Source of the DNA: Desulfovibrio sp. TomC
Lineage (GTDB): Bacteria; Desulfobacterota; Desulfovibrionia; Desulfovibrionales; Desulfovibrionaceae
Length of the DNA: 64,000 nt
Direction of reading: 5' to 3'
Assembly (NCBI RefSeq): GCF_000801335.2
Contig: NZ_JSEH01000002.1
Location: 62,001 to 126,000 of the forward strand
The position numbers were made by a program, and so were the translations under genes. Under the pieces are notes generated by a model. That model saw nothing but the letters and a program-made list of their open reading frames with translations, had not been told where the DNA came from and searched no databases. How positions within the stretch are numbered: the first letter of the stretch is position 1; each line of letters starts with the position of its first letter. This document shows, piece by piece, positions 63,392-64,000 of this stretch.

Positions 63392-64000
63392 ATGCCAACC
63401 GGAGCAACTCCCGTTGTTGCCACCTGCACCCGCGATTGTCCGAGCGCCTGCGGGCTTCTGGCCCATGTCGAAAACGGCCGGGTGGTCAAACTGACCGGCA
63501 ATCCCGACCACCCCGTCAACCTGGGCACGGTCTGCCGCAAAGTGCCGGCTTTTGTGCGCCGCATGAACAGCCCGCATCGGGTGCTCACGCCGCTTCGCCG
63601 CCGCAATGGTTCCTGGACGGCGGTTTCCTGGAAAGACGCCCTGGACGAGATGGCCGACCGGCTCAAGGATTGCGTGGAGCGGCTCGGGCCGGAGTCCATT
63701 CTCTATTATATGGGTTTCGGCGAGCGCACGGCGCTTAAAATCCTCAACGCCCGGTTTTTCGCCCATCTCGGAGGGGTCACCACCCTGCGCGGCACCTTGT
63801 GCGGCGGCACCGGCTACGCCGCCCAAAGCCTGGATTACGGTCCCCGCGTCTCCCACGATCCGGTCGATCTGGCCAATGCCCGCACCATCGTCTTGTGGGG
63901 CCGCAATCCCGCCGCCACCCAGTTCGGGCTTATGCCACACCTGCGTAAGGCCCGGCAGCGGGGCGCCAAGGTGGTGCTCATCGATCCGCGAAACAGCGAA
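63392..64000 (+). CDS. Molybdopterin-dependent oxidoreductase, N-terminal part (cut by window end)
   Basis: 203 codons are visible and the frame runs off the end. Near the start a 4Fe-4S motif CTRDCPSACGLL and a fourth Cys in GTVCRKV are seen, then the molybdopterin domain (PLRRRNGSWTAVSWKDALDE, VLIDPRNSE). The position that often ligates molybdenum is probably in TLRGTLCGGTGYAAQ, with Cys rather than Sec. The substrate cannot be told from this part. CAGGAGG is four bases before the ATG at 63392. It is a DMSO-reductase-family enzyme; a formate-dehydrogenase-like role is one option. Confidence 0.85.
   Translation, partial: MPTGATPVVATCTRDCPSACGLLAHVENGRVVKLTGNPDHPVNLGTVCRKVPAFVRRMNSPHRVLTPLRRRNGSWTAVSWKDALDEMADRLKDCVERLGPESILYYMGFGERTALKILNARFFAHLGGVTTLRGTLCGGTGYAAQSLDYGPRVSHDPVDLANARTIVLWGRNPAATQFGLMPHLRKARQRGAKVVLIDPRNSE

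Noticed and set aside
1-64000. In-frame TGA selenocysteine codons
   Set aside because: I looked at stops of redox proteins for continued family sequence after TGA and found none convincing.

Overview
The window is 64 kb of GC-rich bacterial chromosome. It most resembles an anaerobic, sulfate-reducing Desulfovibrio/Solidesulfovibrio-type deltaproteobacterium. The clues are a ten-heme periplasmic cytochrome c, hydrogenase maturation genes hypC-hypD-hypE, a tRNA for selenocysteine, a corrinoid methyl-transfer cluster, a GAK-type HprK/CofD pair, many PAS histidine kinases and a 115-kDa-class NAD-glutamate dehydrogenase. This placement is inferred from gene content; no 16S rRNA gene is present. 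No phage, insertion sequence or CRISPR array was found.

Region 1 (1-17000): a multiheme cytochrome is followed by a long minus-strand cluster (read from 11.6 kb down to 2.0 kb). It encodes a 2-hydroxyacyl-CoA-dehydratase/double-cubane-type Fe-S protein, an NMT1/Tau-type ABC importer (binding protein, permease, ATPase), three different uroporphyrinogen-decarboxylase-fold methyltransferases, one corrinoid protein and a RACo-type reductive activator of corrinoids. Upstream lies the wreck of an ASKHA activase gene, then a sigma-54-type response regulator and a hybrid kinase with an ABC-type periplasmic sensor. Together they look like a regulated system to sense, import and demethylate (or otherwise reduce) an unknown small molecule. 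This is the best candidate here for an undescribed system.

Region 2 (17000-21400): selC (tRNA-Sec), an ArsR repressor gene with a near-perfect palindrome on each side, a MOT1-type oxyanion transporter, then an ArsP-type permease with a carboxymuconolactone-decarboxylase-fold protein and a mini-thioredoxin: a metal/oxyanion response island.

Region 3 (21400-31200): ftsY (minus), an amino-thiazoline-carboxylate-hydrolase-like gene with an apparent one-base frameshift at its 3' end, asnS, a PocR-domain histidine kinase, and a PHP-glycosyltransferase fusion. Region 4 (31200-38200): a GGDEF/EAL/CBS/GGDEF protein, pstB-phoU, and the overlapping HprK-related kinase B plus CofD-like genes, ending at a bacteriohemerythrin. 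Region 5 (38200-47600): L,D-transpeptidase lipoprotein, TPR protein, carA, ddl, an HD hydrolase, a small internally duplicated protein, hypC-hypD, an inverted-repeat element, hypE, dapB.

Region 6 (47600-64000): a repeat-rich then AT-rich non-coding stretch, lhr helicase, NAD-glutamate dehydrogenase, two TPR/receiver proteins, the lemA-DUF2207 pair, a histidine kinase, and the start of a molybdopterin oxidoreductase cut by the window edge.
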